A DNA stretch of 64,000 nucleotides from the NCBI RefSeq assembly GCF_007655135.1, contig NC_045132.1, positions 18,552,534 to 18,616,533 of the forward strand, read 5' to 3'. Source of the stretch: Punica granatum. Taxonomy: Eukaryota; Streptophyta; Magnoliopsida; Myrtales; Lythraceae. Under the pieces are notes generated by a model, which was not told where the DNA came from, searched no databases, and worked only from the letters and a program-made list of their open reading frames with translations. Made by a program: the position numbers and the translations under genes. Numbering within the stretch: position 1 is the stretch's first letter; each line of letters begins with the position of its first letter. Below, one piece after another: positions 32,771 to 45,636 of the stretch.

Positions 32771-35434
32771 TTCTGAATCGAGCTGAATGAGCTAAACTTT
32801 CATTGAATCGGTAGAAGAGTAAATATACGTTGTACAAACTGATCAAACGGGAAGGTAAATCCCTCAAAAGCAGGAAGAAAATATTCTAGCCTAAAACTAA
32901 GGAAGACAGCTGGAACTAATTTACAAGGAAATACTTAAGTACAAGATAAGTACCCCGTAAAATACGAAACTACTCGTAATATGTATCATAAACCAATTGT
33001 GTGTACGATGTTTCTCTACTTTTCTTCTGCATTTTACTTCTTTTTTTTTTTTCTTTTGATAAATTGTTCTTTTGTACTTTGCTTCCCCGTGCCTTTCCAT
33101 ATATCATGTAAATGGTGAGATCACATAACCTAGTTGATACCCACATTTTGGGCCGTAAATTTTCGTTAATTTTTGTATAACCGAAATAGCTATTCAACTC
33201 ACATACAACATAAGAATCAGTACGGACAGCACAAAGGTATATTAAAAATTAAATTAAATTATCTGTGATTAATCCTCAATCTCTCACTTGAGATTAATCT
33301 TGAGCGGCGTTGGCTTGAACCTTATCATGAAGTTCTTCCAATAAGTTCAAACTCCTGACCTCATGATTTTGTCCATGAGAGCTTTGTTTGCCAATCGCAC
33401 AATATCTCGTGGTTTGCAATCTATTCTAGTTTTCTCTTTTCTTTCTTTCTTTTTTTGTGCACCTGCTTATATGCGGAAGCTTAACATGAGTTCCACCTAT
33501 TTTTCGTTGATTTGGCAAACCAAAGGGATAAATTTTGTTGATCATAAAATGCTCAAGAGCAAATTCTGACCTAAAGTAGGAGTCTTTTAGTTCTAAAGTA
33601 GTAGTCGGCTTTGCCTCTTCTGTTATTGCTGAATTATGGGGAGTTTGGTCGGGTGAACTAGCATGGAGTATGGGTTGCAGAAGACTAATCCTCGAAGTTG
33701 ATTAGACCATTCTTAGAGGACTCAAGTCACGAAATGGACCAAAATTGTTTTATGAAGGAAAAGTATAGAACTAATTCGATACTTTTAAAACTTAGAGGAT
33801 CAAAATTGATCAAATGCTAAAATTATAGGAGCAAAAATGTCTTTTTCCCCTTTGAAAATTCTAGACATGTTCATTAAATGATCAAGTTGATAAATAATGA
33901 TAATTAATGATTAGTTAACCTATGCCCTTTGAAAAACCCTTTCTGCAATAATGAACATAGGGATGTAATTACCGGAAGCGCGCAGTTCATCCTCAATCGT
34001 TTTCCATATCTCTGCAAATCTAAGCCAACCCATAGTCTACGACAACTGGCACCAAAAATGTTGCTATAGATTGCATTGATTTATGTGGGTATATATAATT
34101 ATAATCTTCTACTTATAAAAAAAGAAATAATTATTCTACAATTGTATTTTTGATGGAGCTGGTCCAGCATGATAATCCATATTTGGATGACATAATTCCT
34201 CATGCGGTTGTGCATTATAAAATGAATATATCCACAACTTGTGTATATATAACATCTTAAAGTTCCAGTTAATATATAGTTTATTCTCTTTCTCGAATAA
34301 TAATATCAAGTTGCTTGAGAAAATAACAATACAGCCAGAATCGCAGATTCTCCATTCTTTGAGGTCTAGGGTTCTTCATTCCACAGGATGATCATTTACA
34401 TTTGGGACATAGATTCCAGCAATGTCCTTGAATTGGAGAGAGAGACACCTAGAAAGTCATCTGATATTGTTTCCGGATTTCGATGAAAGAAGAAAGGCAA
34501 TTTCCGATTTCTCCGGAAAATTACAGGATTTCTTTTTCCTCCACTTAATGTCCTTGTGGGTTCTTTCAGCAATCTTCTAAATCAAGGACTTTGTGTGGAG
34601 GAAGGAAGAGAAAATATATATATGAACAGCTCATGAATTTAATGTAATGAATAAAATTAGAATTTCATTCACTAAGAGATAAATACACCACGAGCACATG
34701 TAAATATAAATGAAATTCAAACCGAAGAATCTACGAGGATGGCCTACACCGGATAAAATGGCTATACCAATGCAGTTTAGGCCCGAGGATCTCCGATTTG
34801 GGGTGCTCTAACCGTCGAGGAAGTAATGAACCAGTACCGCGTTGAGACGTGGGGACGAATGGCTGCGGGATCGAGTTCTAACCTCCTTGATGATTCAAAC
34901 TTAGATAGACCGATGTCATTGAAGACAAGTTTGGTCGCCTCTGGTGTATGATAGCTCGAGTCGTTGATGATGAACTTGCCGCCATGAGGTGGGTTGCTCG
35001 AGTCGTTAAGGATGAAGATCCTGTCGCCATGAACAAGCGTTCCCTCGAACCATTGAGGGCGAAGCCCTAGCCGCCATGAGCCGGGGATTGTCTACATTAA
35101 ATCTACTCCTAAAATAGAGGGCCATGAGAGGCCAAAGATAAATGCTAAGAGCAATCAGTGTGTTGAATGATGTGTGTGTGTGCAAAATCTGTGGAAGCCT
35201 CCTCTATTTATAGGCAAAGTTTGAGCTTAATTTGGACACAATGAGAAGATAAGTAACTTCCATCCACTAAGTGAATTAGCATTCCAATAGGAGATAAGGC
35301 TCTTAGAGGCTTTGACTACATGTTTAGAAAGGGATTAAACATGTGCTTCATTCTCTGAATGCCACGTTCTTATTGCATGTTTTACAAGTGATTCAATCGG
35401 GCGTTGACACGTGTTCTTGAATGATTCCTTCAGG
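32771..35434. other. Intergenic, mostly unannotated
   Basis: No gene is supported. Positions 33935-34060 match 48107-48215 and mark the far end of the MLP duplicon. From about 34700 to 35230 is non-coding sequence whose minus strand has a TATA-like CCTATAAATAGAGG near 35203-35216, followed by a spacer that looks like a decayed LTR or promoter region. A short (GT)n lies near 35168-35181. Open frames at 32970-33197, 33363-33569 and 35335-35526 have no recognisable content. Confidence 0.45.
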
Positions 35435-35443
35435 AAATTAATT

Positions 35444-36175
35444 GGGAAAAGTACAAAAACCCCCCATGTGGCTTGAATTTGAGATAAATTAGATCTTATG
35501 GTTTTTTTGAAGGACAAATAACGCATCGTGGTTCACTTCATAAGATATAATGGACCTCACCGTTATTTTTTTATCACTTTTGGTCCTCAGACTTTTCTTT
35601 TTGCCATTATTACCCTCAAACTTTTAAATTTTTTCAATTTGGTCCTAAAATTTGGAAGAAAAATAGGGAAAGGGATCGGGGCCATCCGTCAACAATCCCG
35701 ACCACACCACTAAGGTCGCATGCACCCACAGAGGATGTCGACGACCATGGAGGTGGGGTCGGGGTCACAAATTGGCAGCCCCACCCCCGAATCTATCCGG
35801 ATCTTGAACTCGAGATCTCAGTCGATTTGGAGGCTAGGGCCACCAATCGGAGACCCTCAACTCCACCCTCGAGGTTTCCGGCATCCTCTGTGGGTGTCGA
35901 CAACCTTGGTGGTAGAGTCGGGGTAGCCAATTGAAGGTCTAAGCCCCTTCCCCTTTTCTAAAAAAAAAATTTAGGATCAAATTGTAAAAAAGTTAAAAGT
36001 TTGAGGGTGATAATGACAAAAAGAAAAGTTTGAGGACCAAAAGTGATGAAAAAATTAACGGTAATGTCTATTATGTCTCACTAAGTGAACCGCATGGTAT
36101 TATTTGTCCCTAAAAAAATCACAAGGTCCAATTTGTCTCAAACTTAAACCACAATGGGGTTTTTGTACTTTTCCC
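35444..36175. mobile_element. Non-autonomous Mutator-like (MULE) element, 732 bp
   Basis: Terminal inverted repeats of about 220 bp start GGGAAAAGTACAAAAACCCC at both ends. A perfect 9-bp duplication AAATTAATT lies at 35435-35443 and 36176-36184. Long arms with a 9-bp duplication are characteristic of MULEs. The ~260-bp core (35690-35950) is much more GC-rich and has its own imperfect inverted ends (CCCACAGAGGATG near 35725 and CATCCTCTGTGGG near 35890). There is no transposase. Confidence 0.85.
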
Positions 36176-37689
36176 AAATTAATTTTATACCAGTAACAGA
36201 TATTAAGATTTTCGCGTCGATCTCGATCGGAATTTGATTTCCACGTGATTGTTTTGAAATTGACTAAGCAGAATTCTTGTGTGATGATAATCAAGATATA
36301 TGTTACGATCCTAGAGGTTGTTAAAAGAACTAGTCAAATACTCAGCAAAAAAAGAAAAGAACTAGTCAAATTATCTTGTATGTCTTTTAATTAAAATGGA
36401 CAACGAAAATTAAGATATATTAATCAATCGAGAAATAATGGATGATCAAACCATATTCTGGATATATAGTCAATAATATCTTAATTGCAGTTTGGATGGG
36501 ACATAATTAAAACAAAAATACATAATTTTACTAAACAAAATAATAATTAGGAATTCACAAAAGGTAAATTGAAAAAAAAAGGAATGAGCCATATGGGACA
36601 TTTGATCTTCTTTTTTTTTTTCGATTATAATGAGGTTCATGGGCCTAATATAGTAGGACATTTGATCTTTTGCTCTTGGTCTAGGTAATCCCACACTTTG
36701 TCGATCCTTTTATAGATATACTTTTTCCTTTTCGATACAGGGATATAGCTACAACTTTCATTAATGAAAAAATGAATCTAGAATATAGTAGTTTAACGAT
36801 GATAGAGCATTATCAATCAATCTCAATTTTTCGATTTTATAGGTTCTTTGATATCACCGGCCAGTAATTTTTTAAAGGGTCCACATCTCGGAAGCGACGT
36901 GGATTATTTTAGTGGCTCGGTATCGGTAAGATTTAGGAGGTTTGAATTTGTGAATGAAGAAAACTTATAATGGAGATAATTTTATCCCTCTGTGAGCGAA
37001 TGAGCTTGAACCTAAATTGGCGTGAGTTTGGGAGTGCGGCGAGCGCCCAAACCTGCGTTTTCAACCTCAATTAATAATTAGCGTTTGGTGTTCCTTTCCT
37101 CCACCAGCGGTTGACTCATTTTTGCGGGGGGAACGCAATTTTGGAGAAGCAGTTGGGCCTCTGCTTCTCATATCTGCTGCTACACCCACGGCTATTTGAC
37201 TTCTTGTAACTTCCAAAATACTCCAATCCTTTTCTGCATAATTCCATGTTGCCCTCACCTCTCCGTCTCATCTATTATATATATATATATATATATAATT
37301 TAAACAATGGAGGGTCACAACTTTTTTTTTTGATAGTTCTAATAGAACTATGATCTAATCTGTCTCATTTATTACACCAATAAAAATTTTATTTGTGAAC
37401 GAAATAAATTTTATTCTGCTATTGATGTACGTATCAGTCATTTTAACTTTTCAGCATTTATTTCAGTTGATTTAAAAAATAGCATGCCAAACACATTAAC
37501 AACTTATAAAATAAGTAATTATTTTTCAACCGTTTTATTTCAGCACTTTTTCATCAACAACAACACTCCTAATCCAAGCCTTGGTTGGGCTGGTTGACTT
37601 ACGGACACTAGATTATGCGGATCATGGGAAGGAAAAGCGGGAAATATGTTTGTTAACATAGCACGTTATTATTGGATAGATGAGGAGAG
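36176..37689. other. Intergenic AT-rich DNA
   Basis: No gene supported. A probable decayed SINE lies at about 36880-37045 (body words GGAGATAATTTTATCCCTCT). An (AT)n microsatellite occupies about 37274-37297. Short GCGTTTGG/CCAAACAC words near 37081 and 37490 may mark a small MITE, but I could not confirm arms. Confidence 0.4.
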
Positions 37690-38480
37690 ATTTTTTTTTG
37701 GAAAGGATATATTTTATTAATTAGTACACATAATATACATTAATTGACCACATGATACTGTCGGCGCCTAACCTAGCCACGACACTGTCGGAGTCTATCT
37801 CGACCATGACACTGTCAGTGTTTGTCCCGGCCATAGAGCTACTAGGTAACAACATACCCTTTATTAGAAGGGCAATAAGGAAAACTGATCGCACATAGTA
37901 CAGAATCCAATCACAACCACATAATGCCAAGCAAATCAGACCCAATAATAGATCTTCCAAGACTAACCAAACACATACACAATCTGACCAAATCAGAAGC
38001 TCCTCTAAACGGACACCGGGGGAAAATAGAATTGAACACGACTATAGCATCGGATTACGTCGGTAAATCATCAACGATGAGCCTCCGCGAGGCCAAAGTT
38101 TTTAGCTTGGGCGGGGAAGAGAAATCATTGACCATCAAGGCCTCCAAAAGAGTCACACTTGAGTTGGTCCGGTATGTCAAGGGGTGGATTGAATTGATGC
38201 TGAGCTGCGAGGGAATTGAACGGCAGAAAATTAGGGTGGGCTGCAGCTCTGTGCAGCGGTGGATCGACGTTGAGTTGGTTAGGTGAAGGACGAAGAAACG
38301 GGGTGGCTGTGGAAGAGCGACGGTGAAGGAGCGATAGCAGAGATGCTTGTTGACCAAGAAAAAAGAGGGGAAATGATCTTTAAGAGCACGGGAAGGACGA
38401 TCACCGCCGGACACGCCGACGGCAGCTACAGGATGGGGCGGGGTTTACTGGGTTAGGGTTTGGGGAGAGAGAGCGAGCAT
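37690..38480 (-). mobile_element. Poly(A)-tailed retrosequence (LINE fragment or processed copy)
   Basis: On the minus strand the segment ends with AATTAATAAAATATATCC and a run of nine A residues (37699-37691), a polyadenylation signal plus tail. Base composition changes at about 38480, where the minus strand has a CT-rich leader. Open frames exist on both strands at 37924-38286 and 38055-38414, but neither matches a family I know. A 5'-truncated LINE or a retrocopy of a host transcript would both fit. No target duplication was found. Confidence 0.4.
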
Positions 38481-40004
38481 ACTACTATGCTATGTAAATT
38501 CAGATCTTGCGAGGAGGGATTATTACTAACAACTCTCAACTGTCTAGCATTATTATATTATTAAACTGATATGATAATATAAGTTTAATATATATCTATT
38601 ATTATTAATTAATGGATGAATGAAAGTTGCTTCTTTGTCAAAAAAGCATTATTAGCATATGATATGATATTATATTATATTGTGTTATGTTATGTTATAA
38701 GGGAAATGATATCATGTCATGGTGATATCATTAGTACTCTACTTGAACGATGTATTATTCCCTTTGAAAATTATAGCACTTACATAGTTCTTTTGAAAAA
38801 TTCGTCATTGGACTGACCATTTCAAAGAGAGTGTCACCAGATATAGTGTTATGATATCATTTTTCTATGTTATAATTCTTATATTATATTATGTTATAAT
38901 TGTATTGTATTTTGTATAAAACAATTCAAGCGGGTCCTTGCCCACCGCAGAGAGAATAGGATGCGCTTTCGCCCTCATAGAGTCCCGCCCTGCTATATCT
39001 TTTTTTTTTAATAAATATTTTTACTTCTTAAATTTAATTTATCAAATCAAAATAATTTTAAATTTAACTTATCTTTAATCCTAATGGCTGTGTAAGTATA
39101 TAGTACTCTGCTATCACTTCTTGTTGTATGGTAACAAATATGCTGCTCGTATCTCACCTTTTTAACTAAGCCAACGTCAAACAATTGATTTCTGCTGAGA
39201 AAAACAGCCACATAGAGATAGAGGTGTGTGGTCCATGATGGAAACCTAAAAAAAAAAAACTTTTTCATTATACAACCACAATGGGATTTCACCCAAGGAT
39301 ACCATCACAGAGAAACAGCGATATGATCGATGATCAAAACCTAGAAAAAGCTCATATTTTTCATCAAGTGGAACCACAATAGGATTTTAGAGAGAGAGAC
39401 AGAGACACGTACTTAGGTATGCAGACAAACTTAGCGTCGGCCTTATCGTCATCCATAGTGCTCCCACACCTTGCTTCTTGATCGATTCACACAATATAGG
39501 TGGAGAAGAAAGGGGGAAATGGCTTCAAATAGAGGAGATGAAGAGAAATAGACGGAGACAGGGGAGTGTGAAATGAGTGGGAAATAACATAGAGAGTAAA
39601 AACTTGAAAAGATGGGACTGCTAAAAAGGAGGAGAGGGAATGTGGTCTTAAGGACCTAATTGATGTAACCTAAACATAGTTCCAAAAATACAACATTAGT
39701 TCGCATGTGTTACATCAGTTAGGTCCTGTCCAACTTAACGAACGTCAAGCTCCGTCAAGCAAAATGCAGCTAGCCAACGGTCTTATCTGATGTGACACCA
39801 GACCTAGATGATGGGGCCCATGTTTCTCGCAGATCAAATTGATGCAATTTTTAAAACTAAGGGACCTAAATGATATAAAAAAGACCAAATTGATGTAAAA
39901 TGAAAAAGTCGAGGACCTGATTGATGTAAAAAATTATTTAGGGTTGCAACCTTCTAAAGTCAGAGACCAAATTGCATATTTACTCTTAAATTTACTATGG
40001 TATC
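38481..40004. other. Intergenic, including AT-rich inverted repeat
   Basis: No gene supported. About 38650-38930 is very AT-rich with inverted words (TTATAAGGGAAATGATATCAT against ATGATATCATTTTTCTATG), possibly a MITE. About 39650-39960 contains repeated AATTGATGTAA phrases of an unclassified repeat. Confidence 0.35.
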
Positions 40005-40350
40005 AGAGCCACAGTTCCACTTGTTCGTACGCACTCACACCACACCAAGCCCCGTATGTTCGAGAGCAACCAAGAGTGCGTCTCGTGTAAGTCCTCCCTG
40101 CCCGAGTATGGAAGATAGGCTCGGCTCGAGGTCAATTGCTGATGGCAGATGTTTAAGAGCACGTGATAACGCGTATGCAAAAATAAACCCCATCTTGCAC
40201 ATGGCAGTGAGTATTAAGAATGTTAATCCCACGTGAAAAAAATGAAGGAATAACTATAGGTTTATATGTGACTTGAGTATCACAACTTATGATATTGAAC
40301 TTTTAAGTGAAAATGGATCCAAATTCGTAAAAGTCCAATGAAATGTAACA
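40005..40350 (+). mobile_element. Decayed TRIM of the same family as 6188-6718
   Basis: TATGGTATCAGAGCCAC (primer-binding site) opens a core that matches the reverse complement of 6568-6338, including GAGTATGGAAGATAGGCTCG and GCTCGAGGTCAATTG. A degenerate terminal repeat follows (about 40210-40350). The upstream terminal repeat is not recognisable. Confidence 0.65.
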
Positions 40351-42146
40351 TAGTATTTTTTAGATTGAAAATAAACCCAATCACTATATTTTGCAGTGCC
40401 CATGACAGACTGGTTAATCGCTTCACCTGCAAGTGCTCATTCTCCTTCGCATAGCTCTAACACCTCCGGCCACAGTATTTTGGTCTTTTATAATTTCCAT
40501 GGCTCCATTAAATTAAAATGTAAATTCCATCTTTTGAGGTAATGCAGCATTGTCGCTTACATGAGTGGTGAGTTCGAGTCTGATAGTACTCGGCTCCGCT
40601 CAATTATCGCGAGGAATGTGATGACGATTTATACAATTATAAGGTAATTACGATGGTTTATCGTAAACGAGCTTATTGTTCTTTGTATGATTGTATAAAA
40701 TTGGCGTTCAATTTTGACCTCTCTGAGTACGCTTAATTGGGCGTGAGCACATCCTATCATTTCTTGCATGATGGTTCACGACCCACTGTCCATGGTCAAA
40801 TCCATTTTCTGTTATCCTTGCCAGTCAACTAAGATTGATCGTTCAATTTTACGTGATGGGATCACTTATGCCCATTTATTAACAATTAATTTTTTTTAAT
40901 TCATTGTACGAAATTCATTGACTACTTATATAATCAAAAAAAGGAACTATTGTTTTTTTTTTCTTTTCCTCTGGATAATAGATACGTTTGTATCAAAAAA
41001 AGGAATTAATCGTATGACAGTTCTATTATTTCTTTTGATTATAAGGGAGGTATATGGCTTAGTATAAGAATATATATAGTAAAACTAATTAAAGAGGCAC
41101 GGAAATCCGACTGACGATGATGAAGATTGAACTTGAAAACTCATGATTTTGGACAGTGACTTATTCCATTAGATCAAATCCCTTTTCCTCTACGACAGCT
41201 CTATTATTGGCATGATTCTTAATTATATCCGGAGGAGTGAACTTATCTTCATCTCTTTCTTGTCACATTCTTATACTAAGGAAAAAAAGTTTAATTTATT
41301 TGGAAATCTCTTCTCAATCTAAAATATCTTTCAGCATACAGTTTGTCTCTTCCAAATCGCGTCTAATCGTTTAGACCCTCAAGTAAACTTCTTGTCCTCC
41401 ACCAATTTATCTAGAGTCTTATAAACTAATTTAGATCGAAAAATATCTGTAGGTGCTTTCTCACTAATGCAATTATGGAGTGGACTTCTTTAAGTATGTG
41501 AAGTATATATACATTACAAGTTCAAGTAAGAAACTGCAAGGGTACTTAATTTGAGAATGCATATTTGAGATTATTGACAATGCGATCATTATATACGATT
41601 CACGAGCATCTCGACTTGAAAAAATAATTTTAGGATGTTTTAACTTTTATTTTCCACTGATCTTTCAGGGACTAACTCTAGCGAGGTGTATAAATTGTCT
41701 ATGATCGAGTGTCACGCCACAATTTGATTTTCATACTAAAAATCTAGTGAGGCATGCTTCGAAACCGTAATTAATAAGTTTTAAAGATTCTGCACGAAAA
41801 ATATATGGGGTCTGCAAACTGCGTCAAGGTGACCCTCATTGTTATCATCATATGCAAAGCAACCACAATAAACGTAAAGCTCGGGAGACTAACAAAACAA
41901 TACGAGCAACGAACTTTCATGCATTTTTTATTCATGCAAGTGCATAGAAAGCTGCCATAGAGAGCTTTCAGTTATTTTACAATAGTGCTGATACACTCCG
42001 TCGAGGTACTTACAGCAGATACAAGGTAGGCAGAAAAACATCATAGACACAATATGTTCATAGTACAACGTCATACTTTTCCAGCAATATAGAGAACATT
42101 ACAACCACATAAAACACAGATTTTGAAGCTGATTCACCCTCCTCTC

Positions 42147-43068
42147 TCATGTTGATGCTGCGTAGGCATGGGCATCGATATCCTGAGTCATGCTTACAAA
42201 GAAGTCCATGTACTTGTTGGGAATCGGTGTATCCTCGTTCACCCTCTCATACTCTAGGGCTAACTTCGCGACGGAGCCCTTGCTTTTCGGGACAACCTTG
42301 CATATGGGCCTGTACACCTTGTACTCGTCATAAACATCTCCCTCAATGCCATGAAGGGTGAAAGTCATGTTCGCATCATCAAACTCCACCTTCTCCTTGA
42401 ACGTTCCTGATTTTCCTTCTGCACATGTACAAACATAAAATTGTTCAAGAAATATACATGGTTATTCATCATCGATGGTCGTGATCCTCATGTTTGGACG
42501 GACAGCCAGTATATAGAATCCATCCCAGTATATTATTATGATCGTGCAAAACTCGAGGATTTATGTCTCTTGTTTTATGTTGTTGGCCACAATCTAATCT
42601 TTGAGCATCGGCATGAAGAAGCATCATTTTGACAAACCAATTTTTACGACTATAAGAGAGCAAAGTTTGCACCACATATGCTCTAGACGTCTTCTTTTTC
42701 TTTCTTTTTTCTTTTTGGGTAAATGATTTTTTTTTTCGTTTAGAAAGGAGAGAACCCTGTTTCGGACTTAGTCACATCGGTGGGAGCATCGGTGTCGTCA
42801 AGTTAGAGAGGCCCGTAATCACATCAACATGCAATTCTAGGTTGAGATACATATGTATGACTAGCTTACCAACGGTGTAGTTCCAGATCTTGATAGCTCC
42901 ATGGTCGTGCCAGTCACCTTCGTGAAGAGCAACTGCCTGGATGTTCTGTGTTGTAGCCGTGGGGATCTTGTGGGACTCTTTCCTCCACATCCTGTAGTAC
43001 TGGTCTGCACTCGATTTCAGGTCGATATCCTTCTGCAGCCTTCCATGAAGTGCCTCTGGTGACGCCAT
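42147..43068 (-). CDS. MLP-like protein (major latex protein / Bet v 1 superfamily), intact
   Basis: Two exons, 43068-42870 (199 bp) and 42418-42147 (272 bp), separated by a 451-bp GT-AG intron (GTAAGC donor, TGTGCAG acceptor) in phase 1. They encode 156 residues ending in TGA, the usual MLP length, and the intron falls near codon 67 as expected for the family. Visible landmarks are an N-terminal strand/helix region with YYRMWRKESHKIP (residues 24-36), the loop EGDWHDHG (50-57) equivalent to the glycine-rich loop of Bet v 1 proteins, KIWNYTVEGK, FKEKVEFDDANMT, and the C-terminal amphipathic helix. MLPs are small, soluble, probably cytosolic proteins that bind hydrophobic ligands and are linked to defence and long-distance transport. 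The specific ligand cannot be read from sequence. It is the only copy here without a lesion. Expression is unknown. Confidence 0.88.
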
Positions 43069-43102
43069 TTCTTGTTTGTCTGCTGATACTTAATGATTTA
43101 GT

Positions 43103-43210
43103 CTATATAGGATTTTTTCTTATGTATTTGTATACACGTAAACTGGTGATCTGATGATCTTGAGACACATACCAAAACGGCTAGATCACCCTTATATATA
43201 GCTATAGAGT
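43103..43210 (-). promoter_or_regulatory. Putative promoter of MLP unit D
   Basis: Two TATA-like words lie upstream of the ATG at 43068. CTATATAG at 43103-43110 would give a very short leader. CTATATATAAGG near 43190-43203 would give a leader of roughly 95 nt. Between them, CTCAAGATCATCAGATCACC and TACGTGTATACAAATA are conserved with units A, B and C. The choice between the two TATA words is undecided. Confidence 0.45.
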
Positions 43211-43284
43211 CCCACCCTGAGAGTATGCGGTTTTCAAATATTTCTTTTTGGGGGTGAATTACAAAGAATTATTTTAATTATGTA

Positions 43285-44079
43285 CATGGGCGAAGCCAAG
43301 AAATTATCTCGGGGGCAAAATATAAAACAAAAATAGACGTATATATGAAACTATATTAAATGTATATTAATGATAGAGATATATAAAGTTCATTGAATTA
43401 AAAACTTAATAATTACAAATGTCTCTTTTGAGATCTCATAACCTGAAAGCTATTCAAGATCCTCTCATTGTCAATCTTACAAAAATATCTTTCTCAATAT
43501 AGGTAACCAAACAATCGTTCATCCTAGAGTCTCCCATCTTATTACAGAGGCGGTTTTTCACAATTTTCATAACTGAAAAAATTCTCTCCACCGATACAAT
43601 GGCAACTTGTAATATCAACGCCAACTTCATAAGTAAGTAAACCAGTTGATACACAATATGCCTTCTTGTGGCATCCAACTTCTGAGAAAAATCTCTGATA
43701 CTTTCTAGGTTTATGAACTCTTCAGAATATCTCATATCAAGAAAGTAAGTCTCAAGTTGATTGTCAAGCAACTGAATATCGATTTGGACTTATCAAAAGA
43801 GGAAAAAGAGTCATTGAAGCGTTGTTGAATTCTTGAAGTTGTCAATTGATCACACTATTAAAGTCTTCAGAGGCCAATTCATTTTGTTTTTTCGGAACCG
43901 CACGTCAGGGGGCAAATACTTTGACAAAGGCATATATTATAATATTTTGAGGGGTGGCAATTTATATTAATTATGAAATATATATATATATATACATTTT
44001 TATAGTAATAATATATAATATTATTGGGATTTGGGAGAATCTCATGGGGGCAATTGCCAACGCATTGGCTACGGCCGTG
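43285..44079 (-). mobile_element. Internally deleted hAT transposon, unit D copy
   Basis: Same element and site as 2338-3226. The flanking octamers are ATTATGTA (43277-43284) and ATTATGTC (44080-44087). The right end is mutated to GGCTACGGCCGTG. The transposase C-terminal remnant survives as an open frame at 43454-43771 (motif MNDCLVTYIEKDIF), but the upstream part seen in unit A is broken by a deletion near 43790. Confidence 0.8.
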
Positions 44080-45434
44080 ATTATGTCCAATGGATCCCGC
44101 AAATCATGATTCACGTGGTTTCCATATATGTAAGTAAACCTAATTCTTTTGGTTAATAAATTCGAAAGACCGACATGGCGTAGTTCATCACGTGGTTTCC
44201 ATAATGAATAATATAGTTCAGCATAAACAAATCTATATTCAGCATATGAACTTCGTATCTTTTATATTTTTTAAATTAAAATTAGGCGATCACCCGTGTA
44301 TTGTTTGGGAAATTTGGGGCGCATATAAAATCAAATTATTTCTTAAAAATGCAAAGATAATATATCAGTTTACCTTATAATCAGAATTGACATATTTAAG
44401 TTAAAAAGAAATACTTCTTTTTAAAATATATAGATAAGACAAGATGATTGCATTTGATATATGCAAACTAAAAAATAATTTACTCAATCAAATATAAATC
44501 AGTTTCAAAATATAGATTATATTCCATTTAATAGTACATATAAAGATAATAGTATTTGTATGTTTAGCTACATATTGAAAACATTGAGAGAAATGAGCCT
44601 GTTAGATTAGGAGCGGGAAGGTGATTATTTTTTAGGTAGAAAAGATGGTCATCAAACTTTATTTTATTTTATTTGACTCGTGAATGTTAAATATATTTAT
44701 AGGATTTGTGGTATACAAATAATTGAATTATATGTATAAAATATTATTTCGAGATGCTCTTTACATTATCAAGTAAGTTTTTCATTTCTTAAGAAAGTCT
44801 AATTATTTATTAATATGTACGGATTATGATGACTAATTAGTAGCAATTTGTGGAACTTGATCCAGCAAAAGATATGGCAAACTTCAATTATTGGAATTAT
44901 AAAGACATATAACGTGGAGTTACGGGTTTATTAATCGAGCACAAATATTGTGTCTCCGCATCGCGCTTTTTGACTTGATGTATTATGATTGATTAATTAT
45001 TAATTAATATTTACGGATAATGATAACTAATTAGAAATGATTCGTGCTACTTGATCCAACCAAGAGTATGATAAATTTCAATTAATAGAAGACATGCAAT
45101 TTAGAGCTAAAAGTTTACTGACCGGGCTTAGTGTGTTCACGTTGCTTTTTTTGGCTGTTATATGTTATAATTGATTTTTTTTTAATTTTAATAGCAACCA
45201 TGTGCTTACCAGTTGTTAGGTGAATTATTCATTATCCATTATATGATTGGGAATTCTGAATATTTTAAGGCACACTTGGCAATTTCTAGATTGAGATTAC
45301 ATGTAGGTGCAGATTGCGGATCTCAAATTGTACTACCACCGTAGTATTTAAATATTAATTTAGAATTATTTTTTAATAATCTTATAATTTATTTGAATTT
45401 ACCAATTCAAGCTATTTATTGAGCCGAAAGTCAA

Positions 45435-45436
<2 letters not shown>

Positions 45437-45469
<33 letters not shown>

Positions 45470-45478
45470 TACATATAG
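45437..45478. repeat. (TA)n(CA)n microsatellite
   Basis: A run of TA dinucleotides followed by CA dinucleotides. The unit A counterpart near 8125-8150 is much shorter, so the locus has expanded in one copy or contracted in the other. Confidence 0.8.
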
Positions 45479-45636
45479 ATACATAACAGAAGCAATTAAA
45501 ATATTTTATAGAAGGTATTAAACTTCTGAAACTTACATTATCTAAAAGGAATTAAAAAATACTAAACTCTATAAGTATTAACATTCCAATTTGGCAATTG
45601 TAGGAGGAATTCTATATATTTTATATATAACAATTA

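Noticed and set aside
37924..38414. Host gene on either strand
   Set aside because: Frames of about 120 codons overlap on opposite strands, match nothing known, and lie in a poly(A)-tailed retrosequence.
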